Below, in pieces: positions 43,241-50,819 of a stretch of 64,000 nt of DNA. The notes below the pieces were generated by a model. That model did no database searches, was not told the origin of the DNA, and was given only the letters and a program-made list of their open reading frames with translations. How positions within the stretch are numbered: position 1 is the stretch's first letter; each line of letters starts with the position of its first letter. Position numbers and translations under genes: made by a program. This stretch comes from Novosphingobium sp049354825 (GTDB lineage: Bacteria > Pseudomonadota > Alphaproteobacteria > Sphingomonadales > Sphingomonadaceae): contig NZ_CP186480.1 in the NCBI RefSeq assembly GCF_049354825.1, positions 248,001-312,000 of the forward strand. Reading direction: 5' to 3'.

Positions 43241-43843
43241 TTAACCCTGAGTGGGATCGGGCACAGGAAGCGCTACAGACCCTGCTGCGTGGTATCCTGA
43301 ATCCGGCGGTCCGTTTGCAGTTGTCCAAATGATCGACGGCGGAACCGGGTCTCCGAGATTTGGCTCAACCAAGGCGTTGAAGCGCGCGAGGCATTGGACC
43401 ATCAGCACAGAGGCGGCGCACGCTCTGTCATGTAGCCCTTCGAGTTGTTCAGCGTAGAAGCGTTGTTTTGGTTTGGTTCGGCTGAACGGGCCGACGCGAT
43501 AATCGACATAATCTGCGGTAAAGCGACCCCAGCAGCCGTGCGTGACTAAGTTCCTATCGGGTATGATTGCCTTGAGTGCGGCTACTGCTCCCTCGACGAT
43601 TGCCTTTGTGGCGGCATCGGGAATTCTCGCGGTGCCGTCCGCTAGGGCTTGAACGCGAGCAGAGAGCATTCGGTCCTTTAGGAAGGCGTTGTATTGCTCC
43701 TGCGTGATCCCATGCACGGAGCAAATGAGCCAAGTGAGGAATTCGTCGATCTGCCCGAAGGCTATCGTGATGCGTCCGACGAGGATAAGCTCCCTTTCGG
43801 AAAGCGGCACTTCAAAGGCCGGCTGATGGAGATGTTCGGTCAT
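43241..43843 (-). CDS. IS passenger protein with HEPN-like R-x4-H motif
   Basis: A 200-residue, mostly helical protein of no named family that I recognise. The first helix (ELILVGRITIAFGQIDEFLTWLICSVHGI) and IIPDRNLVTHGCWGRF with R97 and H102 resemble the R-x4-6-H active site of HEPN ribonucleases; the preceding polar helix fits a HEPN bundle. If correct it might act as an RNase, toxin or RNA-binding accessory of the element. Its ATG (43843-43841) shares bases with the opposite-strand ATG of the next small gene. Confidence 0.6.
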   Translation of the reverse strand: MTEHLHQPAFEVPLSERELILVGRITIAFGQIDEFLTWLICSVHGITQEQYNAFLKDRMLSARVQALADGTARIPDAATKAIVEGAVAALKAIIPDRNLVTHGCWGRFTADYVDYRVGPFSRTKPKQRFYAEQLEGLHDRACAASVLMVQCLARFNALVEPNLGDPVPPSIIWTTANGPPDSGYHAAGSVALPVPDPTQG

Positions 43844-43967
43844 GACTGATTCCGATGAAACCTATTCGCCAGAGGAAACCAAGCGCCGCGAGGAAGCGGC
43901 ACTAAAGCGGATGCTGGCAACGCCACACAAGCCGCACAAGCCCGCTAAGGACAAGCCGAAAGGATAG
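43842..43967 (+). CDS. 41-residue basic IS passenger peptide
   Basis: A small frame from ATG 43842 to TAG 43967 encoding an acidic start (MTDSDETYSPEETKRREE) and a Lys/Pro/His-rich end (ATPHKPHKPAKDKPKG). Similar short ORFs with a T-P-x-K-P-H-K-P tail accompany mobile elements and prophages in my recollection. The next + strand frame begins 3 nt after its stop with its own AAGGA site, so they form a small operon. Function unknown. Confidence 0.55.
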   Translation: MTDSDETYSPEETKRREEAALKRMLATPHKPHKPAKDKPKG

Positions 43968-43970
43968 ATC

Positions 43971-44402
43971 ATGGGCCATGCGTCGGACTGCGCCACAAAT
44001 GACGGTCCGGCCTTCCTTCCTGGCCCTTGCGATTGCGGCTTAGACGTAGGCCCACTCGATCCGAGTGAAGCCTTCGTCCCGATTGTTCTTGTTGGAGCGT
44101 GGCGGGGCCGCTTGGCGATTAGAGAGCGCAACGCTGAAACATTCATCGAAGCAAAGCAGTCGAAAATTCGCGGAGGGCGCGGGGTTCGATTGCGGCTCGA
44201 CCTGATAGACCCGCATAGCTGGTCGATTTTTGAGCGAGGTGCCGACCACCTGGACCTCAACCACACGTGGTTTCCCATCGTAGCGGAGCGAGAGACAAAC
44301 CCTCTTTTGGCCAGCCTCAACCGCAAGCTGCCGATTGCGATTAGCCTCAAAAGTATTTGTCGGTTTGTCAGCCATGCGGTGAGGTTGCCGCGCCTCTCTT
44401 AG
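43971..44402 (+). CDS. IS passenger protein with HxxDC...CDCG N-terminal motif
   Basis: ATG at 43971 has AAGGA seven nt upstream. The first 25 residues (HASDCATNDGPAFLPGPCDCG) carry a His/Cys pattern seen in small proteins of mobile elements and could bind metal. The remaining ~118 residues lie entirely antisense to the next gene and look like a read-through: the functional peptide may originally have ended just after CDCG. The full 143-residue product is doubtful. Confidence 0.4.
   Translation: MGHASDCATNDGPAFLPGPCDCGLDVGPLDPSEAFVPIVLVGAWRGRLAIRERNAETFIEAKQSKIRGGRGVRLRLDLIDPHSWSIFERGADHLDLNHTWFPIVAERETNPLLASLNRKLPIAISLKSICRFVSHAVRLPRLS
44040..44375 (-). CDS. IS passenger protein of unknown function
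   Basis: A 111-residue protein from ATG 44375. KPRVVEVQVVGTSLKNRPAMRVYQV and the closing DEGFTRIEWAYV resemble a family of small beta-barrel-like proteins common in prophages and transposons (V-E-V-H-x-V-G ... M-R-x-Y-Q-V ... R-I). It starts 79 nt after the transposase stop on the same strand. Role unknown. Confidence 0.55.
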   Translation of the reverse strand: MADKPTNTFEANRNRQLAVEAGQKRVCLSLRYDGKPRVVEVQVVGTSLKNRPAMRVYQVEPQSNPAPSANFRLLCFDECFSVALSNRQAAPPRSNKNNRDEGFTRIEWAYV

Positions 44403-44453
44403 CGAGTCCAGCGTTTGCGCGGCTCACCAATCTGGCGGGGAATACGCGCCAGC

Positions 44454-45362
44454 TTAGGCGGCGAGTTTATCAGTCCGCCGATAGGTAAGGCGGCGACCCT
44501 CGCCACCCTTGAGGATGGCGGCGGCACGTTCGGCGTCGTTCATATCGCGGGTGTTGTAGCGAAGATCGAACTCGGCGCAGTAGCGGCCAAGGTGGGCCTC
44601 GCTCATGTGGTGATAGGTGCCGATCACGCCGCGCTTGAAGATCGAGAAGAAGTTTTCGGCGGTGTTGGAGTGTTTGAAGCCGCCGAGGGTGACATACTCG
44701 CCAGCGGAGTGATTGACCTTGCTGTGGCCGTTAAACTCGCGGCCCATGCGGGTGTAGATGGGGCTTTCGTCGGTCATGAGGTGCGAGGCGCGATCAACGT
44801 GCGTCACGACCAGCGCGCGAACGTCCTTGGCGTTGACGTTGGCAACATGGAACGAACGCGCGTGACCATCGCGCTCCACTAGGGCGACAACGGCCTTCTT
44901 GGGGGCGGGCTTGCGGGTGGCGCGGTTACGAGCCTTGCCGCCGACATAGGTTTCATCGGCCTCTACAACGGCATCCTTGCCGCCGAGGGGGCCTTGAGGG
45001 GCGGCACCGTCCATCGCTTCGCGGATACGGTGGCAAAGGAACCACGCCGACTTGTAGGTGACGCCGAGCATACGGGCCATCTGCGATGCGCTCATGCCCT
45101 TCTTGGAAGCGGCCATGAGGTGCGTTGCCAGCAGCCACTTGTGCAGCGGGATATGCGAACGCTCCATGACGCTGCCAGTGCGGACGGTGAACTTGTCGCG
45201 GCAGTCATTGCAGAGGAACATACCGGCCTGGGTCTTGCCTTCCATGCGGCGGACACGGACCGAACCACAGTGAGGGCAGACAGGCTCACCATTCCAGCGC
45301 GAGGCCTCGATATGGGCCAGCGCCTTGGCTTCGTCGTGAAAGATGGGGTCGGTGATATTCAT
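44454..45362 (-). CDS. IS1595-family (ISXO2-like) transposase
   Basis: A 302-residue DDE transposase. An N-terminal zinc ribbon (CPHCG ... CNDCR, about 29-56) is followed by HTH-like GMSASQMARMLGVTYKSAWFLCHRIREAMDG and the catalytic core with EADETYVGGK (first Asp), LMTDESPIYT (second Asp) and HSNTAENFFSIFKRGVIGTYHHMSE (third acidic/Asn site). ATG at 45362 with AAGGAACG upstream is the native start. The frame runs open through the terminal repeat into the host gene fragment (ATG 45491), an accidental fusion of 43 codons. Confidence 0.93.
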   Translation of the reverse strand: MNITDPIFHDEAKALAHIEASRWNGEPVCPHCGSVRVRRMEGKTQAGMFLCNDCRDKFTVRTGSVMERSHIPLHKWLLATHLMAASKKGMSASQMARMLGVTYKSAWFLCHRIREAMDGAAPQGPLGGKDAVVEADETYVGGKARNRATRKPAPKKAVVALVERDGHARSFHVANVNAKDVRALVVTHVDRASHLMTDESPIYTRMGREFNGHSKVNHSAGEYVTLGGFKHSNTAENFFSIFKRGVIGTYHHMSEAHLGRYCAEFDLRYNTRDMNDAERAAAILKGGEGRRLTYRRTDKLAA

Positions 45363-45401
45363 GGCTGCGTTCCTTGTGAGGATCGTATGCCAGAGTGACG
45401 G

Positions 45402-45433
45402 TGCTAAGTAAAGTATATAATTGCCAAACTGGC
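45402..45433. repeat. right terminal inverted repeat and right target duplication of the IS
   Basis: The inverted repeat occupies 45402-45425, ending ...TATAATTGCC; the second copy of AAACTGGC is at 45426-45433. Confidence 0.9.
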
Positions 45434-45491
45434 AATCAAACTTTGCATTCAGCGTTGCGAGCATACCGACGTTCCCCCATGCCAGATTCAT
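45426..45491 (-). pseudogene. detached 5' fragment of the dual-OB gene
   Basis: Removing the element and one target copy joins ATG 45491 (or 45464) in frame to the dual-OB gene: MNLAWGNVGMLATLNAKF, then D-C-Q-F, then RKVLVTEV. AGGA lies seven nt before ATG 45491, and an AT-rich region that could hold the promoter is just upstream. This is the original start region, now separated from the gene body by 2.3 kb. Confidence 0.65.
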
Positions 45492-45729
45492 ATTGCATCC
45501 TGAAATAACAGCGTAAACCTTAAATAAAAAAATGGCTCCATTCCAGTTGGCGGGATCATAGTCATCGCTATATACTCAATGTTTCTAACGGTCTTGGCGC
45601 CTTTCTCGCCCTCGACCTCGGCGACGGCGGTCAGCGATCAGGCAGCGACGTCCGCAAAAGGACCGCTGTCCTACACGCCAACAAGCTGCATAATCGCCGG
45701 TTTTGCCGAGCCGATGAGGATGCCGAACC

Positions 45730-46827
45730 ATGGACACAGTTGCACAACCGCAGGGCGCTAAGGGCTCCGCCACGAACTTCGGGCGGGGGTGGATACCGCA
45801 GGGGCGGGATATCGGGTTACCCAGAGACAACCAGCGCGAGGGGGCGCTTTATGCGGCGGCTCTTCCCGCAAGCGGCGAGGACTATGCCGCGCCGCTCGAT
45901 GCCACGCGCTGGACGCCCGACGTCAAGCTGCGGTTTCTTCATGTCCTGTCCGGGCACGGCAACGTGCGGGTCGCCGCCTCGGCGGTCGGTCTGTCGCGGC
46001 AGGGGGCTTACCTGGCGCGGCGGCGCGATCCTGCTTTTGCGCGCGGGTGGGACGCGGCGCTGGTGCTGGCGCGGCGCCATGCCGAGGCGGTGCTGGCCGA
46101 ACGCGCGCTCGACGGCGTGGTCGAGCCGGTGTGGTTTCGCGGCGAAGAAGTGGGCGCCCGGCGGCGCTTCGATTCGCGCCTGCTGCTGGCGCACATCGGC
46201 CGGCTGGACCGGCAGGCCGAGGCGCTGGACCGCTCCGCCGCGGACGAAGGCGCGTTCGACCGGCTGCTGGCCGAAGTGGCCGGGCTGTCCGCCGCCGAGG
46301 ACGCGGCCGCCGTGGGCGAGGACCGCGCGGCCTTCCTGGACCGCGCCGTTGCCGCTGCCGAAACCGCCTGCGCCGCCGCGCCCGCCGAGCCCTGCTGGGA
46401 CGAGGAAGAAATCTCGGCCGAGGATGACGAGGCAGCCCTGGCCGACGCGGCCGAGCTTGCCGCCTGGAACGCCGCGATCGGCGCCGCCGAGGATGCCGCC
46501 GCCGCGCGCTGGGACGGCGCCTGGGGCGCGCTGCACGCCGCGGTCGACGATTGCCTGGCCGGGCGCCCGCCGCTGGAAGTGAAGGGGCTGCGCCCGCCCG
46601 CCGGGCGGATTCCCCTGGACGGTGTCAAACGTGTCAAGCAGGCCAGACCGCCGCTGAACCGCCCGCCGCTTGCCCGCGCGGCGGCACCCGCTTATGCGCC
46701 GCTGCAGCAACGGGAGAACGCGCGATGGCAGGGGTCTGGTTCGACGACATGCACGTGGGGCAGCGGTTCGAGCATGCCATCCGCCGCACCGTTACCGAAA
46801 CCGACAACGTCCTGTTCACCACGCTGA
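45730..46827 (+). CDS. terminase-small-subunit-like HTH protein
   Basis: A 365-residue protein. Residues about 60-165 fit a helix-turn-helix domain common in sphingomonads and phage small terminases: WTPDVKLRFLHVLSGHGNVRVAASAVGLSRQGAYLARRRDPAFARGWDAAL (in part), RALDGVVEPVWFRGEEVG and RRFDSRLLLAHIGRLDR. The rest is Ala/Glu-rich and probably unstructured. It is likely DNA-binding; the role is unknown and no phage genes are near. The last 34 codons overlap the MaoC gene by 103 nt in another frame, so its true 3' end may have been lost by a frameshift. A copy of the 27-bp TGTCAA motif lies inside it. Confidence 0.6.
   Translation: MDTVAQPQGAKGSATNFGRGWIPQGRDIGLPRDNQREGALYAAALPASGEDYAAPLDATRWTPDVKLRFLHVLSGHGNVRVAASAVGLSRQGAYLARRRDPAFARGWDAALVLARRHAEAVLAERALDGVVEPVWFRGEEVGARRRFDSRLLLAHIGRLDRQAEALDRSAADEGAFDRLLAEVAGLSAAEDAAAVGEDRAAFLDRAVAAAETACAAAPAEPCWDEEEISAEDDEAALADAAELAAWNAAIGAAEDAAAARWDGAWGALHAAVDDCLAGRPPLEVKGLRPPAGRIPLDGVKRVKQARPPLNRPPLARAAAPAYAPLQQRENARWQGSGSTTCTWGSGSSMPSAAPLPKPTTSCSPR
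46617..46643 (+). repeat. copy B of a 27-bp motif with two TGTCAA hexamers
   Basis: Matches the minus strand of 10549-10575 at 24 of 27 positions; the two TGTCAA hexamers are 10 bp apart. It lies in the HTH gene about 80 nt before the MaoC start, where it encodes GVKRVKQA. Confidence 0.5.
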
Positions 46828-47177
46828 GCCACAACCCGGCGGCGCTGCACCTCGATGCCGAATACATGGCCGGCACCGATTACGGGCGGATCCTGGTCAA
46901 TTCGTGCTTCACCCTCAGCCTGATGGTGGGGGTGAGCGTGGGGGACACCACGCTGGGCACCGCGATCGCCAACCTGGGCTGGGACGAAGTGCGCTTTCCC
47001 GCCCCGGTGTTCATCGGCGATACGCTGAACATGGTCACCGAGGTGATCGACCTGCGCGACAGCAAGAGCCGGCCCGAGGCGGGCATCGTGACCTTCCGGC
47101 ACGAGGCGTGGAACCAGCACGGCACGCTGGTCGCCACCTGCAAGCGCAGCGGGCTGCAGAAGCGGAAGCCGGCATGA
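46725..47177 (+). CDS. MaoC family dehydratase
   Basis: A 150-residue hot-dog-fold enzyme. DNVLFTTLSHNPAALHLDAEYM (about 27-48) is the hydratase-2 motif with the Asn/His active-site region; FGRILVNSCFTLSLMVGVSVGD-like and GDTLNMVTEVIDLRDSKSRPEAGIVTF complete the fold. MaoC-like proteins hydrate enoyl-CoA or mesaconyl-type CoA substrates; the actual substrate is unknown. ATG at 46725 has GGGAG upstream, and the stop overlaps the FAD reductase start (ATGA). Confidence 0.85.
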   Translation: MAGVWFDDMHVGQRFEHAIRRTVTETDNVLFTTLSHNPAALHLDAEYMAGTDYGRILVNSCFTLSLMVGVSVGDTTLGTAIANLGWDEVRFPAPVFIGDTLNMVTEVIDLRDSKSRPEAGIVTFRHEAWNQHGTLVATCKRSGLQKRKPA

Positions 47178-48403
47178 GCGAGAAGGCGGACTACGGCGTC
47201 GTCATCGTCGGCGCGGGGCAGGGCGGGGCGACCGCGGCGATCCAGCTTCGCCAGCTCGGCTACGAGGGGTCGATCGTGCTGGTCGGCAAGGAAGCCGAGC
47301 CGCCCTACGAACGCCCGCCGCTGTCGAAGGACTACCTGCTGGGCGAAAAGACCTTCGAGCGCATCCTGCTGCGGCCGGAAGCGTTCTGGGCCGACAAGGC
47401 GGTCGAGCTGATGCTGGGGGCCGAAGCGGTCTCGGTCGATCCCAAGGCGCACGAGGTGCGGCTGCAGGACGGCCGGGTGCTGGGCTACGAGCACCTGGTC
47501 TGGGCGACCGGCGGCAGCCCCAGGCGGCTCGACTGCCCGGGCGCCGAACTGGCCGGGGTCCACGCGGTGCGCGACCGCGCCGACGTCGACCGCATCCTTG
47601 CCGAACTGCCAGAGGTTGAGCGGGTCGCGGTGGTGGGCGGCGGCTATATCGGGCTGGAGGCGGCCGCGGCGCTGACCAAGCTGGGCAAGCAGGTGGCGCT
47701 GTTCGAAGTGCTGCCGCGCGTCCTCGCCCGCGTTGCCGGGGAAGAGATCAGCGATTTCTACGCCGCCGAGCACAAGGCGCACGGCGTTGACCTGCGCTGC
47801 GGCGTCGGCGTCACCGCGATCGAGGGGGAAGGCCGCGTTGCCGGCGTGCGCCTGACCGACGAGAGCAGCCTGGCCTGCCAGATGGTGATCGTGGGCATCG
47901 GCATCGTCCCCGCGGTCGGCCCGCTGCTGGCGGCCGGCGCGGCGGGCGGCAACGGCGTCGACGTCGACCCGCAATGCCGGACCAGCCTGCCCGACGTCTT
48001 TGCCATCGGTGACTGCGCCGCCCACGCCAACCGCTTTGCCGGCGGCCAGGTGATGCGGGTGGAGAGCGTCCAGAACGCCAGCGACCAGGCGGCGGTGGCG
48101 GCCAGGACGATCTGCGGCATCGCGGCGGACTACGAGGCGACGCCATGGTTCTGGTCGAACCAGTACGACCTTAAGCTGCAGACCGTCGGCATCGGCGCCG
48201 GCCACGATGCCACCGTGCTGCGCGGCGATCCGGCGGGCCGCGCCTTCAGCGTGATCTACTTGCGCGGCGGAAAGGTCATCGCGCTGGACTGCGTCAACAT
48301 GGTCAAGGACTACGTCCAGGGCCGCAAGCTGGTCGAAGCCGGGGTGAGCGTCAGCGCCGAGGATCTTGCCGACACCGGCCGGCCGCTCAAGGAATGGCTT
48401 TGA
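47174..48403 (+). CDS. FAD-dependent ferredoxin/rubredoxin reductase-like oxidoreductase
   Basis: A 409-residue flavoprotein. FAD-binding GxGxxG is VVIVGAGQGGATAAIQL (about 9-25); the NAD-binding Rossmann motif is VAVVGGGYIGLEAAAAL (about 153-169); DVFAIGDCAAHAN is the second FAD motif; PPYERPPLSKDYL is the hallmark of ferredoxin reductases of oxygenase systems (BphA4/PdR type). It probably passes electrons from NAD(P)H to a ferredoxin; no ferredoxin or oxygenase is adjacent. Its 3' end overlaps the convergent kinase gene by 17 nt. Confidence 0.88.
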   Translation: MSEKADYGVVIVGAGQGGATAAIQLRQLGYEGSIVLVGKEAEPPYERPPLSKDYLLGEKTFERILLRPEAFWADKAVELMLGAEAVSVDPKAHEVRLQDGRVLGYEHLVWATGGSPRRLDCPGAELAGVHAVRDRADVDRILAELPEVERVAVVGGGYIGLEAAAALTKLGKQVALFEVLPRVLARVAGEEISDFYAAEHKAHGVDLRCGVGVTAIEGEGRVAGVRLTDESSLACQMVIVGIGIVPAVGPLLAAGAAGGNGVDVDPQCRTSLPDVFAIGDCAAHANRFAGGQVMRVESVQNASDQAAVAARTICGIAADYEATPWFWSNQYDLKLQTVGIGAGHDATVLRGDPAGRAFSVIYLRGGKVIALDCVNMVKDYVQGRKLVEAGVSVSAEDLADTGRPLKEWL

Positions 48404-49271
48404 GCATCGACTGCGCCAGCAGGACGGCGCCGGTAATCCCGGCATCGTCGCCCAGTTTCGGCAGGGTAAGGTAGCCTTCCAGGCCGGAATCGAGCAGCGG
48501 CGAGGCGACATAGCCGGCCAGCCGCTTCTCGGTGGCGGTGCGCAAGGCCTCGATCAGGCCGGGGGTGTGGAGCACGCCGCCGCCGAACACGAGCCGCTCG
48601 GGCATGTGCAGCAGCACCAGGTTGGCGGCGAGGCTGGACAAGATCTCGGCAACGATGGCGATTTCGTGCGGGCCAAGGTCCGACAGGGACTTGCCCCAGC
48701 GCGCCGCGATGGCCGGGCCGCTGGCCAGCCCCTCGAGACAGGCGCCGTGGAATGGGCACGTGCCGTGCCAGGCCGGCGCGGGCTGCGGCGGAACCAAGTG
48801 GCCGGCCTCGAAATTGCCGAACCCCCGCAGCGCCGTGCCGCTAACGACCACGCCGGTACCGATGCCGGTGCCGACGGTGGTATAGGCCAGGCTGCGCGTG
48901 CCTGCGGCGCGGGCTTCTGCCAGCGCCGCGCCGTTGACGTCGGTATCCAGCGCAATCGGCGCACCGAACTGCGCCAGCGCCGCGTGCCAGGATGCCCCCG
49001 ACCAGCCGGGCTTGGGCGTGGTGGTGAAGCGGCTCCATGTCGGAGAGTCGGTGTCGAGGTCGAGCGGCCCGAAGCTGGCGATGCCGAATGCCGCGATGGC
49101 GCCATGCCGGTCCGCGGCGGCGCTGAAGAACTGGCGCAGGTCCGCAAAAGTGGCGGAAGGATCCCGGGTTTCAATCCGTGTCCGCTCGACGAGCGTCCCA
49201 TCGGGGCGCGCCAGGGCGGCGACGAACTTGGTACCGCCCGCCTCGATCGCCGCGATCATTCCGTCATTCAT
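48387..49271 (-). CDS. ROK family sugar kinase, fructokinase-like
   Basis: A 294-residue ROK kinase. ATP-binding AAIEAGGTKFVAAL at the start, DTDVNGAALAEA with the catalytic Asp, TVGTGIGTGVVVSG, the zinc-binding motif with His/Cys in HGTCPFHGACLEGLASGPAI, and LVFGGGVLHTPGLIE. The pattern is that of the Mak/fructokinase branch, phosphorylating fructose or a related sugar in the cytosol. ATG at 49271 overlaps the end of yciB. Last gene of the dapF operon. Confidence 0.87.
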   Translation of the reverse strand: MNDGMIAAIEAGGTKFVAALARPDGTLVERTRIETRDPSATFADLRQFFSAAADRHGAIAAFGIASFGPLDLDTDSPTWSRFTTTPKPGWSGASWHAALAQFGAPIALDTDVNGAALAEARAAGTRSLAYTTVGTGIGTGVVVSGTALRGFGNFEAGHLVPPQPAPAWHGTCPFHGACLEGLASGPAIAARWGKSLSDLGPHEIAIVAEILSSLAANLVLLHMPERLVFGGGVLHTPGLIEALRTATEKRLAGYVASPLLDSGLEGYLTLPKLGDDAGITGAVLLAQSMLKAIP

Positions 49272-49902
49272 GCGGCAGATCGGTTTCGACCTCGAGCTTG
49301 GCATCGCTGTTGAGCCCATGACGGAGGAGCATCGGCAGCTGGACGAAGGTAAACAGGAACGACAGCGGCATGAACACCCACAGCTTGGCGGCGATCCAGT
49401 CACCGAAGGACAGCATGTGACGCAGCACTTCGTTCAGCACCGCAAGGACCAGGAAAAACCAGCCCCAGTTGCGCGACAGGATCCGCCAGCCTTCGTCGCT
49501 GAGCCCTTCGAACGCGGCTTCGAGCAGGATTTTCAGCAGCGGCACGCCGCGCATCACGCCAACCAGCAGGATCACGCCGAACAGCGTATAAATCGCGGTC
49601 GGCTTGACCTGGATCCAGAACGGGTCGTGGAAGAAAATAGTGAGCGATCCAAAGCCGAGGATCAGCGCGGTCGACAGCCACAGCATCGGCGAAACCCGGC
49701 CGAGCCGCAGCTTCGAGAAAACGAGCGCAATAACCGCAGCCGCCATGAAGGCGAGCGTGCCGCGAATAACCGCGAACACCTCGCCCACCCCGTTGTGGTC
49801 GGCCGGCGCGTACCAGCGGTAGATGACGAAGAACGCGGCGATCGGGCCGTAGTCGATCAGCAGGTTTAGCGCGCCGCCGCGCTTTTTCGGCGCCGCGCTC
49901 AT
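49264..49902 (-). CDS. yciB: inner-membrane septation protein YciB (IspZ)
   Basis: A 212-residue protein with about five to six transmembrane helices, LLIDYGPIAAFFVIYRWY at the N-terminus, IFFHDPFWIQVKPTAIYTLFGVIL and GWRILSRNWGWFFLVLAVLNEVLR, all typical of IspZ/YciB. Members affect cell division and envelope integrity. Coupled by ATGA to ftsY upstream and overlapping the kinase start downstream. Confidence 0.92.
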   Translation of the reverse strand: MSAAPKKRGGALNLLIDYGPIAAFFVIYRWYAPADHNGVGEVFAVIRGTLAFMAAAVIALVFSKLRLGRVSPMLWLSTALILGFGSLTIFFHDPFWIQVKPTAIYTLFGVILLVGVMRGVPLLKILLEAAFEGLSDEGWRILSRNWGWFFLVLAVLNEVLRHMLSFGDWIAAKLWVFMPLSFLFTFVQLPMLLRHGLNSDAKLEVETDLPHE

Positions 49903-50819
49903 GCCACCCCCGCGATTACGCGGGCGACCAACTCGGGGTCGAAGGGGCGCAGGTCGTCGATGCGTTCGCCGACGCCGATGGCGTGGATCGGCAGTCCGTA
50001 CTGCTCGGCCGCGGCGACCAGGACACCGCCGCGGGCGGTGCCGTCGAGCTTGGTCATGATCAGCCCCGTCACGCCTGCGACCTCCTTGAAAATGGCGATC
50101 TGCTGCAGCGCATTCTGGCCGTTGGTAGCGTCGAGAACCAGTACCACGTCGTGCGGCGCTTCGGGATTGAGGCGGCCGAGGACACGGCGGATCTTCGCCA
50201 GTTCATCCATCAGTTCGCGCTTGTTCTGCAGGCGCCCGGCGGTGTCGACAATGAGCGCGTCGATGCCGGTGGCGGTCGCCTCCTTGACGGCGTCGAAAAC
50301 GACGCTCGCCGGGTCGCCGCCCTCCGGTCCGCGCACCAGCGGTACGCCGATGCGGTCGGCCCAGACGCCCAGCTGGTCGATCGCTGCGGCGCGGAAGGTA
50401 TCGCCGGCGGCCAGCATCACGCCGTAGTCCTGCTCTTGGAAAAGGTGCGCCAGCTTGGCGATCGTCGTCGTCTTGCCGCTGCCGTTGACGCCGATCACGA
50501 GGATGACTTGTGGGCGGGGAAAGGCGACGATGTCCAGCGGCCTGGCGACCAGGCGCAGGATCGCGGCGATTTCCTCGGCTACTGCTGCGCGGATCGCGGC
50601 TTCATCGGCACCGTGATCGAAGCGGGTCTCGGCCAGCTTGTCGCGGATCCGCGCGGCGGCGCGGGGGCCTAGGTCGGAGAGGATCAGGGCATCCTCGATC
50701 GCGTCGAGTTGCCCGTGGTCCAGGCGGCCTCCGCCGACGATCCCGGCAAGGTTGCCCGTCAGGCGTTCCGATGTTTGCCTGAAGCCGCCGAAAAGGCGGT
50801 CGGTCCAGCTATCGCTCAC
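49899..50819 (-). CDS. ftsY: signal recognition particle receptor FtsY
   Basis: A 306-residue SRP GTPase of the NG type without the long acidic A domain of E. coli FtsY. Walker A is GVNGSGKTTTI (about 110-120), then LAAGDTFRAAAIDQL, LIVDTAGRLQNKRELMDEL, VLDATNGQNALQQ, TKLDGTARGG and GVGERIDDLRPFD. It docks ribosome-SRP complexes at the membrane. GTG at 50819 overlaps the mtaB stop (GTGA). Confidence 0.95.
   Translation of the reverse strand: MSDSWTDRLFGGFRQTSERLTGNLAGIVGGGRLDHGQLDAIEDALILSDLGPRAAARIRDKLAETRFDHGADEAAIRAAVAEEIAAILRLVARPLDIVAFPRPQVILVIGVNGSGKTTTIAKLAHLFQEQDYGVMLAAGDTFRAAAIDQLGVWADRIGVPLVRGPEGGDPASVVFDAVKEATATGIDALIVDTAGRLQNKRELMDELAKIRRVLGRLNPEAPHDVVLVLDATNGQNALQQIAIFKEVAGVTGLIMTKLDGTARGGVLVAAAEQYGLPIHAIGVGERIDDLRPFDPELVARVIAGVA

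Larger units (their letters stand above)
43125..45425. mobile_element. IS1595-family insertion element with passenger genes
   Basis: A 2,301-bp element bounded by 24-bp perfect inverted repeats (43125-43148 and 45402-45425) and an 8-bp direct duplication AAACTGGC on both sides (43117-43124, 45426-45433). It encodes an ISXO2-like transposase at one end and four other open frames between. Eight-base duplications, the zinc-ribbon transposase and passenger genes are known for the IS1595 family. Intact repeats and an open transposase frame suggest a recent, possibly active, insertion. It interrupts the dual-OB gene. Confidence 0.9.

Noticed and set aside
45363..45491. Longer transposase starting at ATG 45491
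   Set aside because: The first 22 codons are host sequence outside the element; the native start with its own ribosome site is ATG 45362.
45492..45600. Sigma-70-like TTGAGT and TATGAT upstream of the detached dual-OB start
   Set aside because: The spacer is only 13 nt, too short for a normal promoter.
45730..46827. Prophage remnant suggested by the terminase-like HTH protein
   Set aside because: No capsid, portal, tail, integrase or lysis genes nearby; this HTH family is common as a solitary chromosomal gene in sphingomonads.
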